Assembly: GCF_001723175.1 (NCBI RefSeq)
Contig: NC_064656.1
Span: 2,294,001 to 2,358,000 of the forward strand
Origin: Penicillium oxalicum
Taxonomy: Eukaryota > Ascomycota > Eurotiomycetes > Eurotiales > Aspergillaceae
DNA length: 64,000 nucleotides
Reading direction: 5' to 3'
Each line of letters opens with the position of its first letter. The first letter of the stretch is position 1. The position numbers and the translations under genes are program-made. The notes beneath the pieces are model-generated. The model ran no database searches. It saw nothing but the letters and a program-made list of their open reading frames with translations, and was not told the origin of the DNA. Shown in pieces: positions 12,087 through 24,457 of this stretch.

Positions 12087-12690
12087 TTAAACGCAGACAG
12101 GAGAGGACTTTGGCTTCGACACGGCCAATGATGGGTTACTTTGCGAGCATCCATTCAGAGCACCAAAGGCCGTGTCGTCCACCGCACTGTTAAAGGCGGC
12201 TCCGCAGTTCGGGTCACTAAAACAGTGTTAATCGAGTCAATGCGCAATTGATACGGACTCGTCAAGGTTAACTTACCTTGCACCTCCGCTGGCGTTGTTG
12301 AAGTATGAGCAAATATCGTGAGAGAAGCAATCTTGAGTATACGCATTACCAACTGCGGTGCCTGAGCAGCCAGCACCACATCGGCCATTGCAGGAGTAAC
12401 TAGCAGAATTTGCAGAGGTCTGATTAGTTGCTGATGGCGACTTTGATGACTTCGGCACATCAAAGGTTCACTCACTCTCCTGATCCAGAGCTGCTGGCAC
12501 CATAGTTGCTTCCGACGACACCGACAAAGGAGCAACGCTTTCCAGCGCTATTGGTCCAGGTGGCTGTAGCTGTTTGTCCGACCTTGAGACAGGTGATTGA
12601 TCGCTTGCTGTGGGGCGCCTCCGGCGCTGAAGGCATCGCCATGGCCAAAAGAGGCAGCAGAGTGAGGATTGCACTAATCTTGAACATCAT
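12087..12690 (-). CDS. Small secreted 10-cysteine protein with CxxHDxC motif
   Basis: This is a secreted protein of 155 residues in three exons: 12476-12690, 12277-12399 and 12087-12216. The introns have good ends (GTGAGT...CTAG, with an ACTAAT branch site, and GTAAGT...TTTAG). Residues 1-18 form a signal peptide, and a Lys-Arg pair at 29-30 just before SITC could be a Kex2 site. The mature part has ten cysteines (34, 53, 75, 79, 83, 96, 102, 117, 136, 154), enough for five disulphides. YSCNGRCGAGC (73-83) followed by QDCFSHDIC (94-102) resembles, in order and spacing type, the glycine-rich calcium loop and the C-x-x-H-D-x-C active site of secreted phospholipase A2. Similar proteins are common in moulds, but I know no assigned function. 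Phospholipase activity is only a suggestion from the motif. Confidence 0.85.
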
Positions 12691-12774
12691 TGTAGTGATT
12701 TGTTTGAGCGTGTGGAGTTTATCGAATTATCAATCTTTCTTGTTTACCTTCTGTTGCAGTCGCTGGCCGTCTTC

Positions 12775-12781
12775 TTTTATA
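12775..12781 (-). promoter_or_regulatory. TATA box of the Cys-rich secreted gene
   Basis: The minus strand reads TATAAAA about 85-90 nt before the start codon at 12690, the usual distance for a fungal TATA element. Confidence 0.55.
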
Positions 12782-15564
12782 ATGCCCCCCAGCCAGTGCG
12801 TGGCCGGGCGCACTAACTGGAAACAGGCTCGAGGGCCGCGATGCTCTGCCGTGCCCCAGACCGGTATACCAAAGTAGCGCCCAACATTACGATCTCGACC
12901 CACGGTGGCTCCTCTGTACCAAACAATCCTTCACACCTGGAACAGCAATGTGTTTTATCACAGGTAGTCCTGGTCCTCAAACGCACAGAAGAGGCTCGTA
13001 TATGGGTTTTATTCGTCTCTTCGTCGATCAATAACACCTTGGGATTTACCTCCCGTGTAACGTGTGCCCGCATTTCTCACCCAAATCGCAGGACTGTCCA
13101 AAGATCATCACCCATCTCGATGAACGTGCTGGAACAATCCCTAATCGTTACTGTAGGGGTATTTTCATCCACGCAACGTGAGACTGAACAAGTTTCGGAG
13201 ATATTCTCGGAAGATGATCACTTATAATGCGAGCGCTGCGGTGCCAATGCTTGTCCATTTCCCCGCATTTTCAAGGTTGACACCATTCCCGTAAAAATCA
13301 CGACACGATTTGCCGTAAGCATGCGGGCGCTTTTTTTCTTCCCCTGGCCATTTTTCACCAATCCGGGAATGCAGCGAGGCCGTCGGATGTCCGTAACAAG
13401 GTCTTCGACCGCTACCGCCAAGGAAAATACCTGTACCGAAAGTCATCAGGTCTTTCTGACTCGATACTGATGGACTTGTGTTGAAGTTGAGTTCGCGCGA
13501 TCGCTTCTGACGAACGATGGAGAATTTAGATAGACGCTCTCCAAGTAAAGGACAAACTTCCAAAGTATGTAAAAGGGGAGTCCACGACTTCCAAGGTGCT
13601 CCACATGTTTGCTCTATTTGCTTTGCTGGCCACGTTTAGAACAAAAGGATCCATATTTAGAGTTGTGACGATTTGAAAGTTTAAAGCTCAGTATTGTCAG
13701 GTACATAAATACTGTACTGTCAGCTATTTTACACTCTCATTACTTTCCTCTGTCACAGCCTTTGTAATCCAAAGTTTCTGCGGGTTTTTAGGTTCCTATT
13801 TTTCTTCTGCAGGGCTCATGCAACGTGCAAATCCAGATCCAGCTGGAGGTGCCACGTAGGTAATACTAGTCTTCGATGATCTTGGCCGGGGCCAGACCTC
13901 GGATTATCGACCCTTGACAATTTTTGAAAGGTAAGGGTGTTCTAATACGCGAGAATCTGCCCGTTGATCAGAAAGACTGAGGGGCCGATCGTGTATTGTA
14001 CGCCCGGGGCTTTGCAGCATATGGACACCTGACATGAGCAATGTGATGGCATGAAGTCTTGAATCCAGATCTCCAGCATGTTCCCATGTTCGGTGTTTAG
14101 CGAGAAGATGGCATTTTGACAAATAAATATTAGCACTGCTCAGTAGAGGGCCGTTGCCCCACACTTGACAGATCATCATAAAATCTCGTAGTGCTATGAA
14201 AATCTCCAAGTCCGACCCGCTCCGAAAGTAATATATAAGCAGTAATGACACTTCATGTGGAATGCCCCCCTTCATCTTTTTTCCCACAACGTGATACATA
14301 GGTAGTAAGGACAGGATTTTGGAACCTAGTGGAGCCGATCGGTGCAAACTTCAGCCGGAATCCATTTCTTTGACTCCATGTCTGCCTCGAACCCGGATAG
14401 ACATCCAACGCACTCGGCGCTTTTTGCCAACCACTTGGAAAGAGCACAGAGGCAAAAATACGGTAGTACAGAATCACACCTACAAGTTGGGAACCAACCT
14501 GGAGTTTGGAATCGAAATTCACTGGGCGTACCAAATGCGACCAGAATTAGCGAGAGCATCCATCCGCGCCATCCATTCTCGGAACCAATTTCTTCAAGAA
14601 GAAAACGGCGGGGTGGGGGGTTCACGTCAACGGTCGCAACCATACTAGGTATATGTAGACCAATGGAAGGCATCTACAGTATGAGTTCATAACTAGAAAG
14701 CCCGATCCAGACCCGACATTTGATGAACTCTCCGGCTGATTTTCCCAACGAACACGATCCACTTCTTGACTTGTCCAACATGAGCCGTGGATGTGATCTC
14801 CCGCCGGCCGGACCGTTTACCTATTCCGGCGTGCGTCGTTGCTTTTTTACAATCGACAGGCCGGTGGGGGTGAGGACCAGAGTTTCAGAGCACGGGTTCG
14901 TGGGTAGCATATGCCTACCTTAGTGGAAACTTTCCGTCAACGGAAGATCGATTTGGTCCAGGCCTTCTAGAGGTAGGGTAGTGATGAGGGATGGGGAACG
15001 GGTCTGGATGTAGGGGAATAACCATGTGCCCATCGTTCCCGAGACTTGAGCAAACCCGACGTATACTGATTGGACGACCAGTCTCATTCACATTGTGAAA
15101 GAAATATTACGACATACCTCGTCAAATGATGATGTGATGCTTGGATCACGGAGCTGTCATTGATGTAACTAGTGCTAAGTAGAGGTATATTCAATAGGTA
15201 CAGAGACACAAGTTCTAGACCGGATGGCATGTGTGTGGGAAAAAGATATCAAAGTCTATTGGCGCGGTGGCGATCTAAGCGCCGTCTTTCGGACTTTCGG
15301 ACTTGACATCTATTCTCAAGGGCCCAGACGGGGGTTTGGGCGTCAGAGCTCGAATCCAAGTGTGTGTCAGTCGAATCTATTAATGTCGACCGCATTGTAT
15401 CCGATGATCCTTGGTTTTAAAACATGGTCATTCTCCCAGCAGATTGAATGCTCATTGATAATTCAAAGATGTAAAGGAGGATTGTACAACTCGAAATTCG
15501 AATTTCTCAGAGGTTGTGATATCACGAAAGGATTGGTAGAATAATGGCAGTAATGACGACGAGT

Positions 15565-15624
15565 GGAGGAGGAGGAGGAGGAGGAGGAGGAGGAGGGAGG
15601 AGGAGGAGGAGGATGATGATGATG
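15565..15624. repeat. (GGA)n/(GAT)n microsatellite
   Basis: A nearly pure run of GGA triplets, with one interrupted unit (GGGAGG), passes into four GAT units. On the minus strand it gives runs of Ser or Leu codons in short frames, which should not be read as a gene. The tract is purine-only for about 50 bases and probably variable in length between strains. Confidence 0.9.
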
Positions 15625-16110
15625 GGAGAGTAGCCAGAGGAGGCAGGATCATGATATGGTGATGGCATGAAGACAAAAAACAATCACAAGAAAGATCCAA
15701 TAATATGAAACATAAAACGCCGAGTCGTGATTCTCATCTGATGATCCCCGTACGCCGTTTGGACACCCATTTTTCCCCATTAGTCGTCACATAGATGAAG
15801 ATGGTAAAACATGGCTCAAATGAATATAATGTTCACATATTTTGTACCGATGCGGTCGAGTTTCAAGAATGTTAACATGCATGGTTGTTTTTTTTTTCAG
15901 GGGTCGCCAGCGAGAAAAGAGAGGCGGCAGGGTATCCATAGTCTGCCTGGCACTGGATCTCTGAGAAGGGATCGTCATGGTAGAGCCCTTGGCGGAGGTA
16001 GATGGAGGGTAGTGAAGATGCAAAGCAAAGATGAAAAAGGTGGGACAAAGTCACGAAGAGAGAAAATGGTAGGTCAAAGAAGACTGAGCAAGTAGAGTCA
16101 TAGTCCCTCA

Positions 16111-17129
16111 TCACGGTCGACCTTGCTTGGTTGATCTCCACATACCGCCGGAGACAAGGCCCTGTTTTAACAGGGCCAACTCCTTCTGTGCGGCTAAATT
16201 TTCCTGCTGAATGCGCTCAATGTAGATCAAGGCATTGCTCAGGATCTCGGATTTTTTCAGAGAACCTGCACCCACTGCGGGCACATGAGCCGCCGCACGA
16301 GAAGATTTTCGTACACTGGCGGGCGAGATAGCCTGTTCCAAAGCGAGGAACTTGGCATTCATGTTTGTGCGGTAGCGCTTTTCAATGATGTTGTGTGCGG
16401 CACGCTTGGCAGCATTACGATTTTGAGTATCTTTAGAGGCGGCGGCTGGTTCTGGGGCGGTGGCCTCGGTATTTGCCTCATCGACAGGTAGGCTGCGAGT
16501 CTTGCGTCGCTTGTCGGCACGAGACATCTTGTGCTCTTGAGGCTTGATTTCGGGACTGGAGGAGGAGCGTGTTGAAGCACAGGGACTCGCCGTAGGGGCG
16601 CTGGCGAGAGACGAGCGAGTGAAGGGTTTCGGCGGGACATTTGGAGAAGTTGTGGAGGATGTGGACGAGGCGGTCATGTCGATGGAAGGCCGGGCGCTCA
16701 ACGACCATGACTGGTCGTCACTCTCAAATTCCTGCGAGATGGGGTCAGTCGGGTGCATTCAATGACAGACAGCCTGGGATAGGGTGCTCTTACTGAGGAA
16801 ACAGAGTGCGCGTCGTCGGCTGTGGGCATGCTCAGCCCGCCAATGGTCGTGGAAGGGTTGAAGGGATCCATGAAGAGATCTTTCGAGTCGGCGTCCGGGA
16901 CCCCGTTGGCAAAGTCGAAGCCGAGTGTGTTCAGATCCACCGGGTCCAGGGGGAAGAGATCCATCGCGCCGTCGTAAGACCAGTTGGCGGGGAAAGTCTC
17001 GGAGGCTTTGGTGTAGGGAAAGAAATCCATGGGGCGTGAGTGTGGACTCAGCTCGGGACTCAACGCCTGATTAAAGCATTGCTCATCGTCCGGAGACATA
17101 TTCGTGTAGAGGCTGCGGGTGAAGGGCAT
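16111..17129 (-). CDS. bHLH transcription factor with SREBP-type DNA-binding domain (SrbB-like)
   Basis: This is a nuclear regulator of 318 residues in two exons (16794-17129 and 16111-16731) separated by a 62-nt intron (GTAAGA...CGCAG, phase 0). Residues 1-112 are acidic and Ser/Pro/Phe-rich, suiting an activation domain. A Ser/Thr/Pro-rich linker with a basic patch (DKRRKTR, about 184-190) follows. The bHLH lies at about 221-290. Its basic region HNIIEKRYRTNMN has the tyrosine (about residue 232) that marks the SREBP subclass in place of the usual arginine. Helix 2 is SLKKSEILSNALIYIERIQ. No transmembrane segment is present, so it is not the membrane-cleaved SREBP (SrbA type). It best fits the short SrbB class that acts in hypoxia and lipid/iron control; that role is inferred from family. 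Another in-frame ATG lies 11 codons upstream, at 17162. Confidence 0.85.
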
Positions 17130-17370
17130 TGCGAGGGTTTCACGGCAGCTGTGCACTGTCATGCACTGATTTGATCTGTAGGAGCAGATCTGGCAACGGA
17201 AGATGGATAGACCGACACACCGGTGCCAATCTGATAGCACGTAATGTTGGTCGAATGTCCGACACCGAGGGGAGTGAAAGGATGACAGCTAGCCCCAGTC
17301 AAGAAGAAGAGGAGGAGCTATGGCGATGGATGGGTGGCGGGTGAACCTGTCAAGCCAGTGGAGACTCGGA

Positions 17371-17377
17371 TTATATA
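17371..17377 (-). promoter_or_regulatory. TATA box of the bHLH gene
   Basis: TATATAA on the minus strand, about 245 nt before the start codon at 17129. It implies a 5' leader of roughly 200 nt, which contains further ATGs upstream of the chosen start. Confidence 0.45.
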
Positions 17378-20300
17378 GATGTGAAGATTGACCGTGGGCA
17401 AATTCTGGGCGAGCAAGCAACTTTGTCCTTGGGAATTGGAAGGCACAAACCATGGAAGTTGAAAAAGACAAAGTGACGTTTCTTCTCGGCCGGGCCAAGG
17501 CCGTTATATAAAATCCGAAACCCGTGGAACAAAGTCCAGCTGCACAGCAAACCGAGCAAAAGAACGCGAACGAGGGGAGGGGCCGGACCGGGATGACGAT
17601 GGAGCCCGCCTGAGTGGTTCCCCCTCCGTGAGATGTACCCGCACCTGACAGGTGGGATAAGTTCCAGGTGGAGACTCCAACCGTTCATGAATGAGAATGA
17701 CCACCGGCCAGAGTGCTGCGTAGAGCGTCCTCGTCGGGTGTACTGTCTACGTGTGATCCGTACTACCGTAGTAGCAGGTAGTCGAGGGACTAGGCTAGGA
17801 CAGAGTACATACGGCTTCGCCGGTGCAAGGCCTCGTTGGTTTCTGGGTCGGCTTGAGCACCACGGTAGTTTCGCACGGAGTCTGATCCATCCGCTCAATC
17901 GCGAATGAGAAAAGGCCAGTCAGCGACAGCGCAGTAGCGACCAGAATGATGCCTTGGTGAGACGTGTTGGGCTGGTGTGTGAAAACCTAGGCTCTCCTAG
18001 ATCCTGAATCCACTCTCTCGCCGGCCGGGGGGAAGTAGATTGAACCTGTCCAGCAGATGATTCGTTCGGTGACATCGAGCCGAGATCACCTTAGCTGTCG
18101 CGCGGGTCCCAAAAAAAAAGGGTTGAACAAACTTGATAGAAACTCGATGGCCCACGGCCGGCTCCGACAACCTTCAGATACGCGCCGCCGTGACTCCGTG
18201 AAAGCGTTCCGAATCTTGATCGTGCTTTCGCGCTAGAACATCCAGCACGAACCCTCACGTGGTCCAGGGCTTCTTCCTCAAGCAGCTGTCAAACCTTTTC
18301 TCAGTGAACCACCATCAGCAGACACGAGGGTCTGGGTGATTGCGGAAGCTGCTGGTGTATTGGAGACGCACCGACGGAACTGGAGTGGGACCGGACAGCA
18401 CTGGGCTGAACTTGGCCACGCCTACAGAACGGGCGACAATGTCCAAAAAGGTCACTCGCGCAGATTGGGTACTTCCATTGAGCACATTCAGCATACATTG
18501 TTTGTTCGACAGGCACTGGTGGACGTGGTACCTCCTCCCTGAAAGGTACATCCGTCCCCAACGGTGCTAACGGGTCCGACAGCTGCCAGGTCACGTTGTT
18601 GGGCCAAGCCTCGACCCGGCCGAGTCTCGGGTCCGACATTTGCGTACCTTTGCTCCCCTAACGTAGAAGACTCACTGCTGCGTCTAGACCGCGCGATTCC
18701 CAATCTCTCCCAGTGACCGTGACACCTTCTCACGACCACGGCAACCTTTTGCTATCAACATTTTACAAATATCCCGACTCTCATTGGTGACTTCGAGATT
18801 TGGCGAATGGTGGGAAAAAACAGCTGGTTATCTGGTATCTAAGAGCCCAGGATTTCGCCGTTGCTAGCCTTTGCCTGTCCGATGCTTTCCAAATCCGAGG
18901 AGTCTGAACTGTAACGGCGTGACGAGTCGGCCGTGTTGATTACAGCCTTACGATGCATGCTGTCTTTAGTGGCGGCCAGATGCACTCGGTCGGGTGAATT
19001 CGACACATGCAGCCAATGGAATCGGGCCATGAGAAAAGATGAAAACTCGAGCGGCAGGCAGCTTGAAGCAAACATCTTGAAAGACTCGTTGATTTGATCT
19101 GTCCCAAAGTTACAAAAAATTCCCCTTTGGGAACATCAAGATCCCAATTCAAGCTCGAGATTCCAGAATTCTATCGTTCATCAATGAGTAGTTGACCACC
19201 CTGATTTGCATTGAAAGGGAGGCAAAAAAGTACGCGGGGCAAAGGACCAGATGCGTGCCGTGATGCGTTATGCAATGATCCTGCATGTCTATGATCTCTT
19301 TTGTTTTCTGGTACTTTGGTGTCGACCTCGAAACCACGATCGTGAAGAGATTGACCTATCATCAGCCATTTACCGTGTGAATCCGGATTCAATAACGAAG
19401 GTGTCGCCGAGTCGCTCTCACGAGCCCACTGAATTTCAATTGCGTGCGTACACGTTTGCCATTTGGGACAGACCAGAGCAATTAAATCGGGCTCACAGGC
19501 TACTAGGTATGGGAGATGTGTGCACAAACCGAACCGGTCTATTCGAGCTACTATATTTCCAGCCATGTTATTCGTGATCGAAGCTCGCCTGTGTGGGTCT
19601 GTCCATGGGATTTCGATACCTGTCGATCCTGGGCTTTTGATGGACTGCTGGGATGTCAAGGACGGAAGAGACATGGAATGCGAGTGCCAATATGGTGGGT
19701 AATTGCATCTTCGTGATTTTGATCAATGGGTAGTATTTGATGAACGAAAGCTATTACTCAATGGAATACCTCATACACCAAGTATTTCATTATCCACTAT
19801 TTGCATGGTACTTCCTGCATCTGCATTCAAGTTTGGTTCCATGCAGCCCTGTCCTGTCACTGCTGTGTATGAATTACCTCCCAGACCAAGTCCCAACGCC
19901 CCCAAACAACGACCCCCTGAGGTCCACAGGAGGGGCCGTCTGCCGTCACATCTTTTTTCCATCTTCTTGTGGCACTCGTTCCCGTCAATCCTGCAGGTGG
20001 CCCTGGCTGCGACATTACTCCCCTCACTAGTGAAAAATCAGCTTGCCTTCCCCTTTGGGCAGTGGGATGACTCGGATGTCGATGTTCCCTTGGGATATTC
20101 GCATGTCGCCCACTCGGCCCTACCCGGAGTCTCCCGAGACTGAAGACTCTTCACCCGAATGCGAGGTCTCGTGACGCCGGAAGGCGGTCGTCACGAAATT
20201 GATTCGGAGAAGCTGGAGAAGAAGCTGGATTAGTCTCTCGGTGTGCGAGAACGGTATATGCTGTTGACTTGCTTGGCTTGAGATCATGATTTGAGATTTG

Positions 20301-23213
20301 TTTAGAGTTGCTGAGTGATCGCCGTCGTAGACAGGGAACCTTGGATCACTGCCCATTTGATATGTAGTCTGTCAATCCTCGACAATATTGTCATCATCGC
20401 ACATTTGGTGCAGGTGAAGAGTTCCCCCATTTCATATTGACTACTAAAACCCCAGATAAAACCAAAGACTCGAAAAAAATAATGCCTCACACTTCACCAT
20501 AATGTCGATCCCGTCGCTGCGTCGTGGACCCGTCCAAACCGTGGGGGATCGCCGGCCGTCGGTGGGCTTTGATCCCGGACGCTGCACGTTGGCCGTTGAA
20601 GCGCCGAGTTTCTGCCGCAATTGTCCCCCCTGCTGGTCATGTTGCTTTGAATTCATGTACGGCCCAGCAAGTCTAGCCTAGCGCGTCGTTGCCCTCGGCC
20701 TTGGCGCTCTGTAACCATTGTCAGTCCACACGGTTCATGATCGGCCCGGGTGGAGAGGGCGGACGGGGTGGACAGTCAATTTGATCTGATGGGGGGCATG
20801 TCCCACGTGGTGAAACCAACTAGGACGATTTGAAAGGACAGTGGCGCTTGATTCCGGATATGATTTATGGCGCTGGTTGCCGAAGAACGGCATTCTTGCG
20901 AGACGATAGATCCCGAGCGGGAGATGTGTCGGTAAGCACGGCGGATGTTTTGTGCACATCGACCTATTGAATAGCTCACTATATGCAAATTGTTCAAAGT
21001 CGAGAAAACCCTTATCGTAAAAGTCAGGTAGGTTCAAATTCATTCTTTGGTCCGTTCCGTTGATATGAGGATCCAAGACTCCCATATGATCCCGAACATA
21101 TGTGCTCGACAGTAAAAGTCGATATCGATCGTCATCGCTAAACGAGAGGAGCTGATCGTTCAAATAGGAATCTCATTCTATTTTATCCACCAGCACCCCT
21201 TCTCAGCGGCGCAACTGTCTTGACCGTGCGGTGTAAGACGAACGTCTTTACCTACCGAGCTCCCCTCTCCGAGTATAATGGTTGAAAAGAGGGACGAGCT
21301 TGACCGTGCGAGTCACTTCATTGATGAGCCTCAAGCGTGCCTGCACTAGGTAGGGCTGTTCGGTCAATGCGACGGGTGTCATTCACGTAGTCGTGGATCC
21401 TACCAGTCAGGCTGAGACACGGATTTCTCAGAACCAAGGGCATCACAATGAGATAAAGCTACGTGTCATAGCCGTCTCATGGTTTGAGACTGAAGGGAAA
21501 TGGAACCAATTTTGAATTGAGCTTTTTTTTTCAGACCTACCTAAACACGGAACAGATCTCGACCATTTCGACAAGGTTACCTTTTGAGCGAATTGTATTG
21601 AGCTGAGAGTCCGACCGACCCCAAGATATCCCAGCTGCCTCGAGTCAGGACACCGAGCATCCGAGCATGGTCCGCTTCGAGCTTGCATTCGAACATTGCC
21701 CTAACGACAGCCACCACAGGTCCATATCACGAGAAATGGGGCAAATCTCAAGACCTGTCCGAAGAAAAAGGTGATCTCATATTTCCCCTGTTGAATTCGG
21801 GTACTAGAGCTGCACTGTGGAAGCTTTTGAACGGCTTTGTGGAATGTGGATATGGCCTTGACGAACTGAACGTTAAGCTTCTACCGTACTAGGTACATGT
21901 ATATACCTCGCTATTGCGCGGTCGGGAAATCACCCAAACAAAACATCGGGAATGACAATAATGAATGATGATGAACCAATGATCTCTCCGGTAACTGAAA
22001 ATGGACTTATCCTCTCATGATTGCTTATCCTGCGTCGCCCTCGAGGCGTTTCCGTGAGGATCCAGACATGTCACCAGCTGGGCACATGTGCGTTTCTTAA
22101 TGAAAAGCACGTGTGCGGTACTCTTTCGAAGATTCCGTCTGCCTAACCCGAACAACAGTACTTTTACTTTTACAGCCCATTCCCACTCCTGCGATCTTTC
22201 TAGAATTACATCAATATCGCACACATCACAAAAGACACCCACGACTTCATCTTTCCTGAGGTTCTCCCATTCCCTCAGTGGCAATTGAACCATCTAACTT
22301 AACCGACCTGAGACATCTCGCGCACTTCCCGTCCCCATGCCATCACCGGGCATCCCCCAGAACCACATACATCACTGGAAGAGGTCAAAAAAAAAGCAAG
22401 CCCAACAGAGCTATTCCCAATTCTATTTAACCGAGGCGCGTGAGGTGGCATCGGAAATCCATCGGCACGAAACTCTAAATTTGATTCGACGTAGTATGTA
22501 CGGCCCGTGTATTCCTCGATGTGATCATTCACGCTGCAGAAATCGAGATCGTGGAGGAAGAGGGGCCCTTTCGCTGTGAGCTGCTGAACCCCTCGAGAGC
22601 CGGACGAGTATCCTTGATCGACCAGATGGGGAATTCATCCTCAACCTGAGAAATTTCTGGATCTATCTCCACGTGTATCCACAGTGTTGGCACCCACTCA
22701 CTACAGCACAGTTCCATTGAGTATTCTCATGGGCGTTGGATTGTGCCTTTCAATAAATGTTTGTATCGTAGGTTGCCCGTGGCGCCGGTCAACCCATGAC
22801 GTCATTCCTCTGCCGGGGACCCTGGGTCCCGTCGGGACGCGTTCCATACATCATGAACAACTTATGGTACTTGCTTCCCGCGGTGCATAATTATTGCATC
22901 GTATAGGTAGCATGCACCAAAAATAGAAGGTGGAAGGTAAAAAGGGTCCAATTAGTTCGGTGCATGGGCGGGCTTTTCCATTCTCCCCCGTCGTTGGGTG
23001 ATTCGGAGCGATTATGAGTGCAGAGAAATCATGTCGATTTTCGCTAGGTTCTTTTGGCGGTACCGAAAATGACAGTCCACTTCTTTCCGAGCCCAGTTGA
23101 TCTCTCTCCCCCTCCCCTGCTCTAACAGCCGGTCTGATTTTTGAATGATCTGGGAAGCCTTTTCGTTGGATATACTAAGATCAACAGTACATATCTCCAT
23201 CCTAGTATGCCCG

Positions 23214-23227
23214 GGGGGGGGGGGGGG
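23214..23227. repeat. Poly-G tract (G14)
   Basis: Fourteen consecutive G residues follow CCC in an otherwise mixed region. Such runs are hard to sequence, so the length is approximate. Confidence 0.8.
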
Positions 23228-24315
23228 AGGTCCCGTCAGCCCTGCCGTCAGGGAATAGCACATTAATCAGCATACGGAGGGGATCCGAAGGAGTGGATTG
23301 ATACAAGAATAGTCGTTCTCCTGATTCACTTGCCAAAAACCATAACTTGGTTGATCTTCAAGCCCCACCAAGCTATGTTGTTGTTCGGGAGGGGAAGTAG
23401 TAAATCACTGCGCAGGAGGGTACCTCTATCGCTTGCCGAGTCGCCGAGATCGACAGTGGCTGTTGCCTGTACCAAGGTGGCGCCCCTTCTCTCCCGTTGC
23501 AACCCAACTTGCCCAGAGTCTGGGAGGGTTGAAGATCGACAGACTGAAATGACCCGAAGTGGAGCCGAGGACGGAAGTTGGGGAACTTTTTCTTTCTTTC
23601 TTTCTGTGGGATGAATCAGGAAAGAGGATGAGGGTGAGCATGAAATATGATTTCTATCCAACAGACTTGTGAAATACCTGGCTTCGATTGGGCAATGGGA
23701 GAGCTTTGTGAAATAGGTCTCTTCATGGTTCTACCTCATGGTGGAGGGGCCCCAGTGTTAGAGGCTCACTGTATGCAGACGGAAAGGATGGGAACGAGTG
23801 CAGCCAGCGGTGGCTCGATTTGCTTCATTTTGTCTCGGCATTTTAGTGTACTCCACGTATCGTTTGTAATGTACCAGGATGTGCTGTTCATCTCGTCGAT
23901 CTACGATAGTGCCTTTTTGAGTGTTTATCCCTCCCCCAATCAATCATTTACTTCGAGAATAGTCAAGATCTCCTTTCCAGTCGTGTACTCTCACCGCTAC
24001 TGTGCCTCAGGGTATCTAATCATGGAGCAAGCCTGACGAGAAACAATTCATATTGATGAAAGTGTGGAAAAAAAAGTAAGACATGTCCGAGTCGTGCCCC
24101 AGGGGTCCCCCCCCAATCGGAACCGCCCATTCTTACCCCATAAACGTAACTCTCGAGATGAAATGATTCAACTTTTCGAAAAACCCACGCGATCGTCATT
24201 GCTCACACCCGACTACAGGTTAAGCATGTCTTAGTTGCCGGGTGGCGCAGCGCCGACCCAACAAATGGACAAATGTGAAGGGTGTACTGCGTAGGATCGC
24301 TGCACACCTCACAGC

Positions 24316-24322
24316 TATAAAG
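24316..24322 (+). promoter_or_regulatory. TATA box of the 24.5 kb secreted-protein gene
   Basis: TATAAAG about 136 nt before the ATG at 24458. Between them lies a C/T- and A-rich leader ending CTCAAAATG, the layout of a highly expressed fungal gene. Confidence 0.65.
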
Positions 24323-24457
24323 CCGAGGCTTGGGGCACCATCTGGTTCATCTTTTGTTTTTTCTATATCATCACATTCTCACAATCAAACAAACATCTCA
24401 AATTATCTCCATCCTCTTTCTCCCAACAATTTTACTTCTTTTTCTACAAATCTCAAA

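Larger units (their letters stand above)
12691..16110. other. Gene-free interval with a GGA microsatellite
   Basis: No convincing gene. Short frames are scattered on both strands and lack motifs. The right part contains a long GGA repeat (about 15565-15612) running into a GAT repeat, close to the 3' end of the bHLH gene. Confidence 0.5.
17130..24457. other. Largest gene-free interval (7.3 kb)
   Basis: Beyond the bHLH promoter (left) and the secreted-protein promoter (right) I find no gene. Frames up to 175 codons occur on the minus strand near 17371-17898 and 19171-19674, but with low-complexity or arginine/serine-heavy composition and no domain. One frame at 20735-21163 (minus) looks more protein-like but has no ATG at its start. 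A G14 tract lies at 23214-23227. No terminal inverted repeats or transposase remnants were recognised by eye. Confidence 0.45.

Noticed and set aside
15452..15700. Ser/Leu-rich frame on the minus strand
   Set aside because: It is just translation of the GGA/GAT microsatellite.
20735..21163. 142-codon minus-strand frame with partly natural-looking sequence
   Set aside because: It begins at a TTG, not an ATG, loses protein character in its second half, and matches no family I know.
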